From: Phorcus lineatus
Taxonomy: Eukaryota > Mollusca > Gastropoda > Trochida > Trochidae
Direction of reading: 5' to 3'
Assembly (NCBI GenBank): GCA_921293015.1
Contig: OV121089.1
Span: 45,703,220-45,767,219 of the forward strand
Length of the DNA: 64,000 nucleotides
In this document: positions 22,312 to 35,954 of the stretch, piece by piece
How the letters are laid out: each line of letters begins with the position of its first letter
How positions within the stretch are numbered: the stretch's first letter is position 1
Program-made: the position numbers and the translations under genes
The notes under the pieces: generated by a model
What the model saw: the letters and a program-made list of their open reading frames with translations, nothing else
Told to the model about the DNA's origin: nothing
Databases searched by the model: none

Positions 22312-22932
22312 TTAGTAGGCTCCGTAACCTGAAATGAAGTAAAGACATTCAATATGTTTGTATAAAAAAGGTGGGGATACAAATTTGTATAATAAGAAGT
22401 CAAGAGGTTATATCAATCTTTCTTCAAAAGAATATTATTCTAAAACTAACATTGTAAGGTGAAAATTGATAGAGAGAATTTACATCAGAATGAAAAAACG
22501 AAAAGAAGCTGTCCTTTATGAAAAAGTTCACAGCAAGAGTATCGTACCGAACAGGAATTGTTAACCATCGCTATCTTAAGAAAAACAGGTTTTAGATTAA
22601 GGGAATAAACATTAAAGATAATTACCTAGTCCCTTCATTCCGAAGCCTCCATACATCATGGGGTTGTAAAGTCCGTGTCCGCCATACATGAACGGGCTGT
22701 AGCCATGTCCAATACCTAAGCCAAGACCAGCTCCCATTCCGTAGCCATATCCATAGCCATAGCCGAGTCCTGCTCCCATTCCGTAACCGAGTCCACCTCC
22801 CATTCCATAGCCATAGCCACCTCCAAGACCTCCGAAACCTCCAATACCTCCAATACCTCCAATACCATAGCCAATAGGCTCAGCAAAAGCAGCAACAGCC
22901 AGACAGGCAACCAGAGCGATTACTTTCATCAT
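22312..22932 (-). CDS. secreted Gly/Tyr/Met-rich protein, copy 3
   Basis: Join of 22626-22932 and 22312-22328 (minus), 107 residues; AATAAA at 22242-22247. The first copy with Gly21 (EPIGYG) and with the 9-bp in-frame insertion that turns GGIGGFGG into GGIGGIGGFGG. The seven-T run before the ATG matches copy 1. Otherwise the signal peptide, repeats, splice sites and C-terminal YGAY are unchanged. Confidence 0.9.
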
Positions 22933-23213
22933 GTTTTTTTCTGATGAAACAAATACAAATAATGAAATGTAGCAGTGACAAAAACAAACAAAATCACAAA
23001 AACAAGCTACTTAAGAATTCAAAAGAACGGTGATGACAGTAATTTTTAAAATCTCACAATCGTAAATCAAACATTGCATTCAAATGGAACCTTATATATC
23101 TCTGACAAAGTCAAGTTCACTTTATAAATATTGATTTACTTACTGTTTGTGTACAGGGTGCACTGACTACTGAAGGCAAAGTGTTGTGATGTGACTAAAT
23201 TAGCGAGGGGGAT

Positions 23214-23220
23214 CTTTATA
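23214..23220 (-). promoter_or_regulatory. TATA box, copy 3
   Basis: TATAAAG; predicted first exon about 23144-23192. Confidence 0.7.
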
Positions 23221-24133
23221 GTCGGAAATCTTCCTCTTTGCACCTATCCTACTGCCTCAGGCTCTGAGACTGAAATTCTGATCAATTAGTTGATTGCATA
23301 ATGTTTAATCAGGACAGCAATTAATCGCCCTTTTTACAAAACACAAACTTGGACACTGGTGAAATGATGATATTTCCATAGAGCAAATGTGTTGTTTGTG
23401 CTTAGGATTTACTATGATGAAAAACGCTCTACGTTATTTCTTTCTTAAGAAAGCTATGATTTACCTATTAACAATTTTTAATTTTATACCAATCTTTTGT
23501 TGTTAAATTTATATTGTTAACTGATATCTTTATCCAAAGGTACAGGCATGTTATTCAGAGTAATTCGAAAACTTCAAGTATTGCATGCTCAAATGTGCGC
23601 ATTTTACCTTTTACTTTTCATACATGTATGTTGTACATGATTGGGGATATTTGTGTAGTACATAGAGTATTGTTAGAACTTGCGTTATAATTACTAAAAG
23701 TATAGATTAAATTGTTAAAGTTAATGTTGGATTACGATTTCAATAATTCCTTCTAATACTATCAATTTATTCCCATGCAAGAATAATGTGCAAAATATAT
23801 TGATTAATCAAAATAATACGAATACTTCAGTGTACGTTTGGGACTACGTGGGTTTTTAATGTGTTATTGCATTTATGAGAGCGTGACCACTTGTATCTGT
23901 AAGTACCTAATTTGATAAACGCCAAACATGTTATTGTCACATAATAGGCTGTGGTACTAAAGTACCTTTGTACTTACTTACTTGCTCTTAGCCTAATAAA
24001 GTTTTGATATTCGAATGAATAATTTCTTTCAATACTCAAGATTTGAGATGCAGATCAGTTTTCAAAGACCTTGTAAGTGATTGTGTTGACCTGTTGATGG
24101 TGATGTGTTTCTATTCATGCTGTCAGGACTAAA

Positions 24134-24268
24134 CTCTCTCTTTCTCTCTGTCTCTCTGTCTCTGTCTCTGTCCCTGTCTGTCTGTTTCTGTCTCTGTCTC
24201 TGTCTCTGTCTCTGTCTCTGTCTCTGTCTCTCTCTGTCTACGTCTCTGTCTCTCTCTCTGTCTCTGTC

Positions 24269-24343
<75 letters not shown>
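24134..24343. repeat. (TC)n/(TCTG)n tract, unit 4
   Basis: About 210 bp, same hexamer block as unit 3 with one CTACGTC interruption. Confidence 0.95.
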
Positions 24344-25747
24344 TCATATCTCTTATTCATCCCTTCTATTTTCTTTGGTGGTCCTCCTTTTCCCCTAAAT
24401 ATATACCTCTCAGTCGATAGGTATTGAAACAAATGCAGAATGTATCATTTCACAAAGGTTAAATTTGGGCAGTCTTTTCTTTTCCGACTTATTTTTGGTG
24501 GTTTTCAAGTGGCATATAGACAGTCCACTCTTCATGCAGTACCTTTAGCTAATTTGCTTAACTCTTACGGGGGAAACAAGCAGATGTAATTGTAGGCTTT
24601 ATCTCAATAGGTATGTCCTGAAGACATCAAACATGCTGAGAGTTTAACGTGCAGCGGAATAGTATTCCAAAACTAGGGACATTATGTTAAAAGCATTTTA
24701 TTTTCAAATGATGTCAGCATAATGTGGGGAACGGTCAAAATATGTTGACACTTTGACAGAGAGTTTTGAGAGGAGTGTACTGGGTAAGGAGAGTTGAGAG
24801 ATACACAAGAGTAAGCTTGTAAGGACACTTGTAAACTCGGTAAAGAGCTGTATAATCCATGTGTAATTATACAGGAAGCAATGCCTTATGATGTATTGGT
24901 TGTCATTTGCTGAATGTAAACTAACATGCATTTACATTCTGTTATAACTTCAAACTGGTCCACGAACATTTACATGATTGAGACACAAAAAACTCAATGT
25001 TCACGTTTGAAAAAAATGGCAATGTTGTCTGCAGTCACTCTTTCCGAATTTTGACTCCTCTTGGTCAGATACATGCATTAAATGTAATTACTCTTTTGTA
25101 ATCATCTAATCAGCGTAGTGTCAGCCATTATCTGTGTCTCTCAGAAAGTGCACCGTAACTTTCTCAGTGTAATGTTCAAATCATACCTAGTCATGTCTAA
25201 GACGCTTAAATATCAAGACTCAGTGTAAATTGGAATGCTATATTCTCATGTGATTTGCAAGCTTTCTCACTAGATTATAATGAACATAAACATTCTCAAA
25301 AACGAACTTGTAAGATATTTGAAACTATAATCGTGTAAACTGGCACGTGAGAGAAACCAAAATGATTACATACTCAGTGGTCAAACAGGATATGAATTCA
25401 AGGTGATTGGAAGAATATGCTATTCCTCTTATTGATATTTTCAAAATCCATATCATTGCTGAAACCTTTATCTTTTAATTGAATTGCGTAATCTTACTCA
25501 TTACGTTTCTAAGGAATTTTCACAAAATGTGTGCTCGTATTTCTTCTAGGTTTAAATCAGGTTGAAATGTTTATTGTCCTCGCTTTGTGTTCATTCTTTA
25601 TGCTTGTCAAATTCTTTCAATGACTTTGTCATTAGCAAATGAAAACTATAATCCAAACAATTTTAGGATAAGGTGTTTTTATTTCATTCAAAAAGTCACC
25701 ACACATGCATTCACAAGTCAGAGCAGAAATGTGTTGATTGTTGGCAC

Positions 25748-26359
25748 TTAGTAGGCTCCGTAACCTGAAATGAAGTAAAGACATTCAATATGTTTGTATA
25801 AAAAAGGTGGGGATACAAATTTGTATAATAAGAAGTCAAGAGGTTATATCAATCTTTCTTCAAAAGAATATTATTCTAAAACTAACATTGTAAGGTGAAA
25901 ATTGATAGAGAGAATTTATATCAGAATGAAAAAACGAAAAGAAGCTGTCCTTTATGAAAAAGTTCACAGCAAGAGTATCGTACCGAACAGGAATTGTCAG
26001 CCATCGCTATCTTAAGAAAAACAGGTTTTAGATTAAGGGAATAAACATTAAAGATAATTACCTAGTCCCTTCATTCCGAAGCCTCCATACATCATGGGGT
26101 TGTAAAGTCCGTGTCCGCCATACATGAACGGGCTGTAGCCATGTCCAATACCTAAGCCAAGACCAGCTCCCATTCCGTAGCCATATCCATAGCCATAGCC
26201 GAGTCCTGCTCCCATTCCGTAACCGAGTCCACCTCCCATTCCATAGCCATAGCCACCTCCAAGACCTCCGAAACCTCCAATACCTCCAATACCATAGCCA
26301 ATAGGCTCAGCAAAAGCAGCAACAGCCAGACAGGCAACCAGAGCGATTACTTTCATCAT
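25748..26359 (-). CDS. secreted Gly/Tyr/Met-rich protein, copy 4
   Basis: Join of 26062-26359 and 25748-25764 (minus), 104 residues; AATAAA at 25678-25683. Combines Gly21 with the short GGIGGFGG form, a combination seen again only in copies 14 and 15. Intact start, splice sites and C-terminal YGAY. Confidence 0.9.
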
Positions 26360-26639
26360 GTTTTTTCTGATGAAACAAATACAAATAATGAAATGTAGCA
26401 GTGACAAAAACAAACAAAATCACAAAAACAAGCTACTTAAGAATTCAAAAGAACGGTGATGACAGTAATTTTTAAAATCTCACAATCGTAAATCAAACAT
26501 TGCATTCAAATGGAACCTTATATATCTCTGACAAAGTCAAGTTCACTTTATAAATATTGATTTACTTACTGTTTGTGTACAGGGTGCACTGACTACTGAA
26601 GGCAAAGTGTTGTGATGTGACTAAATTAGCGAGGGGGAT

Positions 26640-26646
26640 CTTTATA
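26640..26646 (-). promoter_or_regulatory. TATA box, copy 4
   Basis: TATAAAG; predicted first exon about 26570-26618. Confidence 0.7.
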
Positions 26647-27559
26647 GTCGGAAATCTTCCTCTTTGCACCTATCCTACTGCCTCAGGCTCTGAGACTGAA
26701 ATTCTGATCAATTAGTTGATTGCATAATGTTTAATCAGGACAGCAATTAATCGCCCTTTTTACAAAACACAAACTTGGACACTGGTGAAATGATGATATT
26801 TCCATAGAGCAAATGTGTTGTTTGTGCTTAGGATTTACTATGATGAAAAACGCTCTACGTTATTTCTTTCTTAAGAAAGCTATGATTTACCTATTAACAA
26901 TTTTTAATTTTATACCAATCTTTTGTTGTTAAATTTATATTGTTAACTGATATCTTTATCCAAAGGTACAGGCATATTATTCAGAGTAATTCGAAAACTT
27001 CAAGTATTGCATGCTCAAATGTGCGCATTTTACCTTTTACTTTTCATACATGTATGTTGTACATGATTGGGGATATTTGTGTAGTACATAGAGTATTGTT
27101 AGAACTTGCGTTATAATTACTAAAAGTATAGATTAAATTGTTAAAGTTAATGTTGGATTACGATTTCAATAATTCCTTCTAATAGTATCAATTTATTCCC
27201 ATGCAAGAATAATGTGCAAAATATATTGATTAATCAAAATAATACGAATACTTCAGTGTACGTTTGGGACTACGTGGGTTTTTATTGTGTTATTGCATTT
27301 ATGAGAGCGTGACCACTTGTATCTGTAAGTACCTAATTTGATAAACGCCAAACATGTTATTGTCACATAATAGGCTGTGGTACTAAAGTACCTTTGTACT
27401 TACTTACTTGCTCTTAGCCTAATAAAGTATTGATATTCGAATGAATAACTTCTTTCAATACTCAAGATTTGAGATGCAGATCAGTTTTCAAAGACCTTGT
27501 AAGTGATTGTGTTGACCTGTTGATGGTGATGTGTTTCTATTCATGCTGTCAGGACTAAA

Positions 27560-27657
27560 CTCTCTCTTTCTCTCTGTCTCTATGTCTCTGTCTCTGTCCC
27601 TGTCTGTCTGTTTCTGTCTCTGTCTCTGTCTCTCTGTCTCTGTCACTGTCACTGTCA

Positions 27658-27727
<70 letters not shown>
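27560..27727. repeat. (TC)n/(TCTG)n tract, unit 5
   Basis: About 168 bp containing three CACTGT units, a subtype continued in units 6-9. Confidence 0.95.
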
Positions 27728-27729
<2 letters not shown>

Positions 27730-29130
27730 ATATCTCTTATTCATCCCTTCTATTTTCTTTGGTGGTCCTCCTTTTCCCCTAAATATATACCTTTCAGTCG
27801 ATAGGTATTGAAACAAATGCAGAATGTATCATTTCACAAAGGTTAAATTTGGGCAGTCTTTTCTTTTCCGATTTATTTTGGTGGTTTTCAAGTGGCATAT
27901 GGACAGTCCACTCTTCATGCAGTACCTTTAGCTAATTTGCTTAACTCTTACGGGGGAAACAAGCAGATGTAATTGTAGGCTTTATCTCAATAGGTATGTC
28001 CTGAAGACATCAAACATGCTGAGAGTTTAACGTGTAGCGGAATAGTATTCCAAAACTAGGGACATTATGTTAAAAGCATTTTATTTTCAAATGATGTCAG
28101 CATAATGTGGGGAACGGTCAAAATATGTTGACACTTTGACAGAGAGTTTTGAGAGGAGTGTACTGGGTAAGGAGAGTTGAGAGATACACAAGAGTAAGCT
28201 TGTAAGGACACTTGTAAACTCGGTAAAGAGCTGTATAATCCATGTGTTATTATACAGGAAGCAATGCCTTATGATGTATTGGTTGTCATTTGCTGAATGT
28301 AAACTAACATGCATTTACATTCTGTTATAACTTCAAACTTGTCCACGAACATTTACATGATTGAGACACAAAAAACTCAATGTTCACGTTTGAAAAAAAT
28401 GGCAATGTTGTCTGCAGTCACTCTTTCCGAATTTTGACTCCTCTTGGTCAGATACATGCATTAAATGTAATTACTCTTTTGTAATCATCTAATCAGCGTA
28501 GTGTCAGCCATTATCTGTGTCTCTCAGAAAGTGCACCGTAACTTTCTCAGTGTAATGTTCAAATCATACCTAGTCATGTCTAAGACGCTTAAATATCAAG
28601 ACTCAGTGTAAATTGGAATGCTATATTCTCATGTAATTTGCAAGCTTTCTCACTAGATTATAATGAACATAAACATTCTCAAAAACGAACTTGTAAGATA
28701 TTTGAAACTATAATCGTGTAAACTGGCACGTGAGAGAAACCAAAATGATTACATACTCAGTGGTCAAACAGGATATGAATTCAAGGTGATTGGAAGAATA
28801 TGCTATTCCTCTTATTGATATTTTCAAAATCCATATCATTGCTGAAACCTTTATCTTTTAATTGAATTGCGTAATCTTACTCATTACGTTTCTAAGGAAT
28901 TTTCACAAAATGTGTGCTCGTATTTCTTCTAGGTTTAAATCAGGTTGAAATGTTTATTGTCCTCGCTTTGTGTTCATTCTTTATGCTTGTCAAATTCTTT
29001 CAATGACTTTGTCATTAGCAAATGAAAACTATAATCCAAACAATTTTAGGATAAGGTGTTTTTATTTCATTCAAAAAGTCACCACACATGCATTCACAAG
29101 TCAGAGCAGAAATGTGTTGATTGTTGGCAC

Positions 29131-29751
29131 TTAGTAGGCTCTGTAACCTGAAATGAAGTAAAGACATTCAATATGTTTGTATAAAAAAGGTGGGGATACA
29201 AATTTGTATAATAAGAAGTCAAGAGGTTATATCAATCTTTCTTCAAAAGAATATTATTCTAAAACTAACATTGTAAGGTGAAAATTGATAGAGAGAATTT
29301 ACATCAGAATGAAAAAGCGAAAAGAAGCTGTCCTTTATGAAAAAGTTCACAGCAAGAGTATCGTACCGAACAGGAATTGTTAACCATCGCTATCTTAAGA
29401 AAAACAGGTTTTAGATTAAGGGAATAAACATTAAAGATAATTACCTAGTCCCTTCATTCCGAAGCCTCCATACATCATGGGGTTGTAAAGTCCGTGTCCG
29501 CCATACATGAACGGGCTGTAGCCATGTCCAATACCTAAGCCAAGACCAGCTCCCATTCCGTAGCCATATCCATAGCCATAGCCGAGTCCTGCTCCCATTC
29601 CGTAACCGAGTCCACCTCCCATTCCATAGCCATAGCCACCTCCAAGACCTCCGAAACCTCCAATACCTCCAATACCTCCAATACCATAGCCAATAGGCTC
29701 AGCAAAAGCAGCAACAGCCAGACAGGCAACCAGAGCGATTACTTTCATCAT
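29131..29751 (-). CDS. secreted Gly/Tyr/Met-rich protein, copy 5
   Basis: Join of 29445-29751 and 29131-29147 (minus), 107 residues; AATAAA at 29061-29066. Exon 3 carries a G-to-A change that makes the spliced C-terminus YRAY instead of YGAY, a private feature shared with copy 6. Because exon 3 is only five codons plus a split codon, this substitution is visible only if splicing is taken into account. Confidence 0.88.
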
Positions 29752-30031
29752 GTTTTTTCTGATGAAACAAATACAAATCATGAAATGTAGCAGTGACAAA
29801 AACAAACAAAATCACAACAACAAGCTACTTAAGAATTCAAAAGAACGGTGATGACAGTAATTTTTAAAATCTCACAATCGTAAATCAAACATTGCATTCA
29901 AATGGAACCTTATATATCTCTGACAAAGTCAAGTTCACTTTATAAATATTGATTTACTTACTGTTTGTGTACAGGGTGCACTGACTACTGAAGGCAAAGT
30001 GTTGTGATGTGACTAAATTAGCGAGGGGGAT

Positions 30032-30038
30032 CTTTATA
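30032..30038 (-). promoter_or_regulatory. TATA box, copy 5
   Basis: TATAAAG; predicted first exon about 29962-30010. Confidence 0.7.
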
Positions 30039-30950
30039 GTCGGAAATCTTCCTCTTTGCACCTATCCTACTGCCTCAGGCTCTGAGACTGAAATTCTGAT
30101 CAATTAGTTGATTGCATAATGTTTAATCAGGACAGCAATTAATCGCCCTTTTTACAAAACACAAACTTGGACACTGGTGAAATGATGATATTTCCATAGA
30201 GCAAATGTGTTGTTTGTGCTTAGGATTTACTATGATGAAAAACGCTCTACGTTATTTCTTTCTTAAGAAAGCTATGATTTACCTATTAACAATTTTTAAT
30301 TTTATACCAATCTTTTGTTGTTAAATTTATATTGTTAACTGATATCTTTATCCAAAGGTACAGGCATATTATTCAGAGTAATTCGAAAACTTCAAGTATT
30401 GCATGCTCAAATGTGCGCATTTTACCTTTTACTTTTCATACATGTATGTTGTACATGATTGGGGATATTTGTGTAGTACATAGAGTATTGTTAGAACTTG
30501 CGTTATAATTACTAAAAGTATAGTTTAAATTGTTAAAGTTAATGTTGGATTACGATTTCAATAATTCCTTCTAATACTATCAATTTATTCCCATGCAAGA
30601 ATAATGTCCAAATATATTGATTAATCAAAATAATACGAATACTTCAGTGTACGTTTGCGACTACGTGGGTTTTTAATGTGTTATTGCATTTATGAGAGCG
30701 TGACCACTTGTATCTGTAAGTACCTAATTTGATAAACGCCAAACATGTTATTGTCACATAATAGGCTGTGGTACTAAAGTACCTTTGTACTTACTTACTT
30801 GCTCTTAGCCTAATAAAGTATTGATATTCGAATGAATAACTTCTTTCAATACTCAAGATTTGAGATGCAGATCAGTTTTCAAAGACCTTGTAAGTGATTG
30901 TGTTGACCTGTTGATGGTGATGTGTTTCTATTCATGCTGTCAGGACTAAA

Positions 30951-31048
30951 CTCTCTCTTTCTCTCTGTCTCTCTGTCTCTGTCTCTGTCCCTGTCTGTCT
31001 GTTTCTGTCTCTGTCTCTGTCTCTCTGTCTCTGTCACTGTCACTGTCA

Positions 31049-31144
<96 letters not shown>
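30951..31144. repeat. (TC)n/(TCTG)n tract, unit 6
   Basis: About 194 bp with three CACTGT units followed by a long uninterrupted TC run. Confidence 0.95.
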
Positions 31145-31146
<2 letters not shown>

Positions 31147-32547
31147 ATATCTCTTATTCATCCCTTCTATTTTCTTTGGTGGTCCTCCTTTTCCCCTAAA
31201 TATATACCTTTCAGTCGATAGGTATTGAAACAAATGCAGAATGTATCATTTCACAAAGGTTAAATTTGGGCAGTCTTTTCTTTTCCGATTTATTTTGGTG
31301 GTTTTCAAGTGGCATATGGACAGTCCACTCTTCATGCAGTACCTTTAGCTAATTTGCTTAACTCTTACGGGGGAAACAAGCAGATGTAATTGTAGGCTTT
31401 ATCTCAATAGGTATGTCCTGAAGACATCAAACATGCTGAGAGTTTAACGTGTAGCGGAATAGTATTCCAAAACTAGGGACATTATGTTAAAAGCATTTTA
31501 TTTTCAAATGATGTCAGCATAATGTGGGGAACGGTCAAAATATGTTGACACTTTGACAGAGAGTTTTGAGAGGAGTGTACTGGGTAAGGAGAGTTGAGAG
31601 ATACACAAGAGTAAGCTTGTAAGGACACTTGTAAACTCGGTAAAGAGCTGTATAATCCATGTGTTATTATACAGGAAGCAATGCCTTATGATGTATTGGT
31701 TGTCATTTGCTGAATGTAAACTAACATGCATTTACATTCTGTTATAACTTCAAACTTGTCCACGAACATTTACATGATTGAGACACAAAAAACTCAATGT
31801 TCACGTTTGAAAAAAATGGCAATGTTGTCTGCAGTCACTCTTTCCGAATTTTGACTCCTCTTGGTCAGATACATGCATTAAATGTAATTACTCTTTTGTA
31901 ATCATCTAATCAGCGTAGTGTCAGCCATTATCTGTGTCTCTCAGAAAGTGCACCGTAACTTTCTCAGTGTAATGTTCAAATCATACCTAGTCATGTCTAA
32001 GACGCTTAAATATCAAGACTCAGTGTAAATTGGAATGCTATATTCTCATGTGATTTGCAAGCTTTCTCACTAGATTATAATGAACATAAACATTCTCAAA
32101 AACGAACTTGTAAGATATTTGAAACTATAATCGTGTAAACTGGCACGTGAGAGAAACCAAAATGATTACATACTCAGTGGTCAAACAGGATATGAATTCA
32201 AGGTGATTGGAAGAATATGCTATTCCTCTTATTGATATTTTCAAAATCCATATCATTGCTGAAACCTTTATCTTTTAATTGAATTGCGTAATCTTACTCA
32301 TTACGTTTCTAAGGAATTTTCACAAAATGTGTGCTCGTATTTCTTCTAGGTTTAAATCAGGTTGAAATGTTTATTGTCCTCGCTTTGTGTTCATTCTTTA
32401 TGCTTGTCAAATTCTTTCAATGACTTTGTCATTAGCAAATGAAAACTATAATCCAAACAATTTTAGGATAAGGTGTTTTTATTTCATTCAAAAAGTCACC
32501 ACACATGCATTCACAAGTCAGAGCAGAAATGTGTTGATTGTTGGCAC

Positions 32548-33168
32548 TTAGTAGGCTCTGTAACCTGAAATGAAGTAAAGACATTCAATATGTTTGTATA
32601 AAAAAGGTGGGGATACAAATTTGTATAATAAGAAGTCAAGAGGTTATATCAATCTTTCTTCAAAAGAATATTATTCTAAAACTAACATTGTAAGGTGAAA
32701 ATTGATAGAGAGAATTTACATCAGAATGAAAAAGCGAAAAGAAGCTGTCCTTTATGAAAAAGTTCACAGCAAGAGTATCGTACCGAACAGGAATTGTTAA
32801 CCATCGCTATCTTAAGAAAAACAGGTTTTAGATTAAGGGAATAAACATTAAAGATAATTACCTAGTCCCTTCATTCCGAAGCCTCCATACATCATGGGGT
32901 TGTAAAGTCCGTGTCCGCCATACATGAACGGGCTGTAGCCATGTCCAATACCTAAGCCAAGACCAGCTCCCATTCCGTAGCCATATCCATAGCCATAGCC
33001 GAGTCCTGCTCCCATTCCGTAACCGAGTCCACCTCCCATTCCATAGCCATAGCCACCTCCAAGACCTCCGAAACCTCCAATACCTCCAATACCTCCAATA
33101 CCATAGCCAATAGGCTCAGCAAAAGCAGCAACAGCCAGACAGGCAACCAGAGCGATTACTTTCATCAT
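32548..33168 (-). CDS. secreted Gly/Tyr/Met-rich protein, copy 6
   Basis: Join of 32862-33168 and 32548-32564 (minus), 107 residues; AATAAA at 32478-32483. Same predicted protein as copy 5, including the YRAY C-terminus. Splice signals and start are intact. Confidence 0.88.
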
Positions 33169-33448
33169 GTTTTTTCTGATGAAACAAATACAAATCATGA
33201 AATGTAGCAGTGACAAAAACAAACAAAATCACAACAACAAGCTACTTAAGAATTCAAAAGAACGGTGATGACAGTAATTTTTAAAATCTCACAATCGTAA
33301 ATCAAACATTGCATTCAAATGGAACCTTATATATCTCTGACAAAGTCAAGTTCACTTTATAAATATTGATTTACTTACTGTTTGTGTACAGGGTGCACTG
33401 ACTACTGAAGGCAAAGTGTTGTGATGTGACTAAATTAGCGAGGGGGAT

Positions 33449-33455
33449 CTTTATA
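33449..33455 (-). promoter_or_regulatory. TATA box, copy 6
   Basis: TATAAAG; predicted first exon about 33379-33427. Confidence 0.7.
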
Positions 33456-34367
33456 GTCGGAAATCTTCCTCTTTGCACCTATCCTACTGCCTCAGGCTCT
33501 GAGACTGAAATTCTGATCAATTAGTTGATTGCATAATGTTTAATCAGGACAGCAATTAATCGCCCTTTTTACAAAACACAAACTTGGACACTGGTGAAAT
33601 GATGATATTTCCATAGAGCAAATGTGTTGTTTGTGCGTAGGATTTACTATGATGAAAAACGCTCTACGTTATTTCTTTCTGAAGAAAGCTATGATTTACC
33701 TATTAACAATTTTTAATTTTATACCAATCTTTTGTTGTTAAATTTATATTGTTAACTGATATCTTTATCCAAAGGTACAGGCATATTATTCAGAGTAATT
33801 CGAAAACTTCAAGTATTGCATGCTCAAATGTGCGCATTTTACCTTTTACTTTTCATACATGTATGTTGTACATGATTGGGGATATTTGTGTAGTACATAG
33901 AGTATTGTTAGAACTTGCGTTATAATTACTAAAAGTATAGTTTAAATTGTTAAAGTTAATGTTGGATTACGATTTCAATAATTCCTTCTAATACTATCAA
34001 TTTATTCCCATGCAAGAATAATGTCCAAATATATTGATTAATCAAAATAATACGAATACTTCAGTGTACGTTTGCGACTACGTGGGTTTTTAATGTGTTA
34101 TTGCATTTATGAGAGCGTGACCACTTGTATCTGTAAGTACCTAATTTGATAAACGCCAAACATGTTATTGTCACATAATAGGCTGTGGTACTAAAGTACC
34201 TTTGTACTTACTTACTTGCTCTTAGCCTAATAAAGTATTGATATTCGAATGAATAATTTCTTTCAATACTCAAGATTTGAGATGCAGATCAGTTTTCAAA
34301 GACCTTGTAAGTGATTGTGTTGACCTGTTGATGGTGATGTGTTTCTATTCATGCTGTCAGGACTAAA

Positions 34368-34462
34368 CTCTCTCTCTGTCTCTGTCTCTCTGTCTCTGTC
34401 TCTGTCCCTGTCTGTCTGTTTCTGTCTCTGTCTCTGTCTCTGTCTCTCTGTCTCTGTCACTG

Positions 34463-34551
<89 letters not shown>
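34368..34551. repeat. (TC)n/(TCTG)n tract, unit 7
   Basis: About 184 bp; begins TCTCTCTGTCTC, lacking the TTTC interruption found at this place in the other units. Confidence 0.95.
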
Positions 34552-34553
<2 letters not shown>

Positions 34554-35954
34554 ATATCTCTTATTCATCCCTTCTATTTTCTTTGGTGGTCCTCCTTTTC
34601 CCCTAAATATATACCTTTCAGTCGATAGGTATTGAAACAAATGCAGAATGTATCATTTCACAAAGGTTAAATTTGGGCAGTCTTTTCTTTTCCGATTTAT
34701 TTTGGTGGTTTTCAAGTGGCATATGGACAGTCCACTCTTCATGCAGTACCTTTAGCTAATTTGCTTAACTCTTACGGGGGAAACAAGCAGATGTAATTGT
34801 AGGCTTTATCTCAATAGGTATGTCCTGAAGACATCAAACATGCTGAGAGTTTAACGTGTAGCGGAATAGTATTCCAAAACTAGGGACATTATGTTAAAAG
34901 CATTTTATTTTCAAATGATGTCAGCATAATGTGGGGAACGGTCAAAATATGTTGACACTTTGACAGAGAGTTTTGAGAGGAGTGTACTGGGTAAGGAGAG
35001 TTGAGAGATACACAAGAGTAAGCTTGTAAGGACACTTGTAAACTCGGTAAAGAGCTGTATAATCCATGTGTTATTATACAGGAAGCAATGCCTTATGATG
35101 TATTGGTTGTCATTTGCTGAATGTAAACTAACATGCATTTACATTCTGTTATAACTTCAAACTTGTCCACGAACATTTACATGATTGAGACACAAAAAAC
35201 TCAATGTTCACGTTTGAAAAAAATGGCAATGTTGTCTGCAGTCACTCTTTCCGAATTTTGACTCCTCTTGGTCAGATATATGCATTAAATGTAATTACTC
35301 TTTTGTAATCATCTAATCAGCGTAGTGTCAGCCATTATCTGTGTCTCTCAGAAAGTGCACCGTAACTTTCTCAGTGTAATGTTCAAATCATACCTAGTCA
35401 TGTCTAAGACGCTTAAATATCAAGACTCAGTGTAAATTGGAATGCTATATTCTCATGTGATTTGCAAGCTTTCTCACTAGATTATAATGAACATAAACAT
35501 TCTCAAAAACGAACTTGTAAGATATTTGAAACTATAATCGTGTAAACTGGCACGTGAGAGAAACCAAAATGATTACATACTCAGTGGTCAAACAGGATAT
35601 GAATTCAAGGTGATTGGAAGAATATGCTATTCCTCTTATTGATATTTTCAAAATCCATATCATTGCTGAAACCTTTATCTTTTAATTGAATTGCGTAATC
35701 TTACTCATTACGTTTCTAAGGAATTTTCACAAAATGTGTGCTCGTATTTCTTCTAGGTTTAAATCAGGTTGAAATGTTTATTGTCCTCGCTTTGTGTTCA
35801 TTCTTTATGCTTGTCAAATTCTTTCAATGACTTTGTCATTAGCAAATGAAAACTATAATCCAAACAATTTTAGGATAAGGTGTTTTTATTTCATTCAAAA
35901 AGTCACCACACATGCATTCACAAGTCAGAGCAGAAATGTGTTGATTGTTGGCAC

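Larger units (their letters stand above)
20179..23608. repeat. tandem unit 3 (3,430 bp)
   Basis: Longest complete unit, because of its long TC tract. Shares ACTGGTCCACG with units 4 and 9, and the TCAGTCGATAGG insertion after the TC tract with most later units. Confidence 0.95.
23609..27034. repeat. tandem unit 4 (3,426 bp)
   Basis: Very close to unit 3 over the TC tract and following non-coding DNA, suggesting one was copied from the other. Confidence 0.95.
27035..30426. repeat. tandem unit 5 (3,392 bp)
   Basis: First unit with CACTGT repeats in the TC tract. Shares with unit 6 the AAATCATGAAATG change upstream of the gene, the GGCTCTGTAACC exon-3 change and AAAAAGCGAAAAG. Confidence 0.95.
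30427..33843. repeat. tandem unit 6 (3,417 bp)
   Basis: Near-copy of unit 5 in its gene and flanks; its right part begins the TTTCTGAAGAAAGC variant also seen in units 7 and 8. The AATGTCCAAATATATT deletion near 30606 recurs in unit 7. Confidence 0.95.
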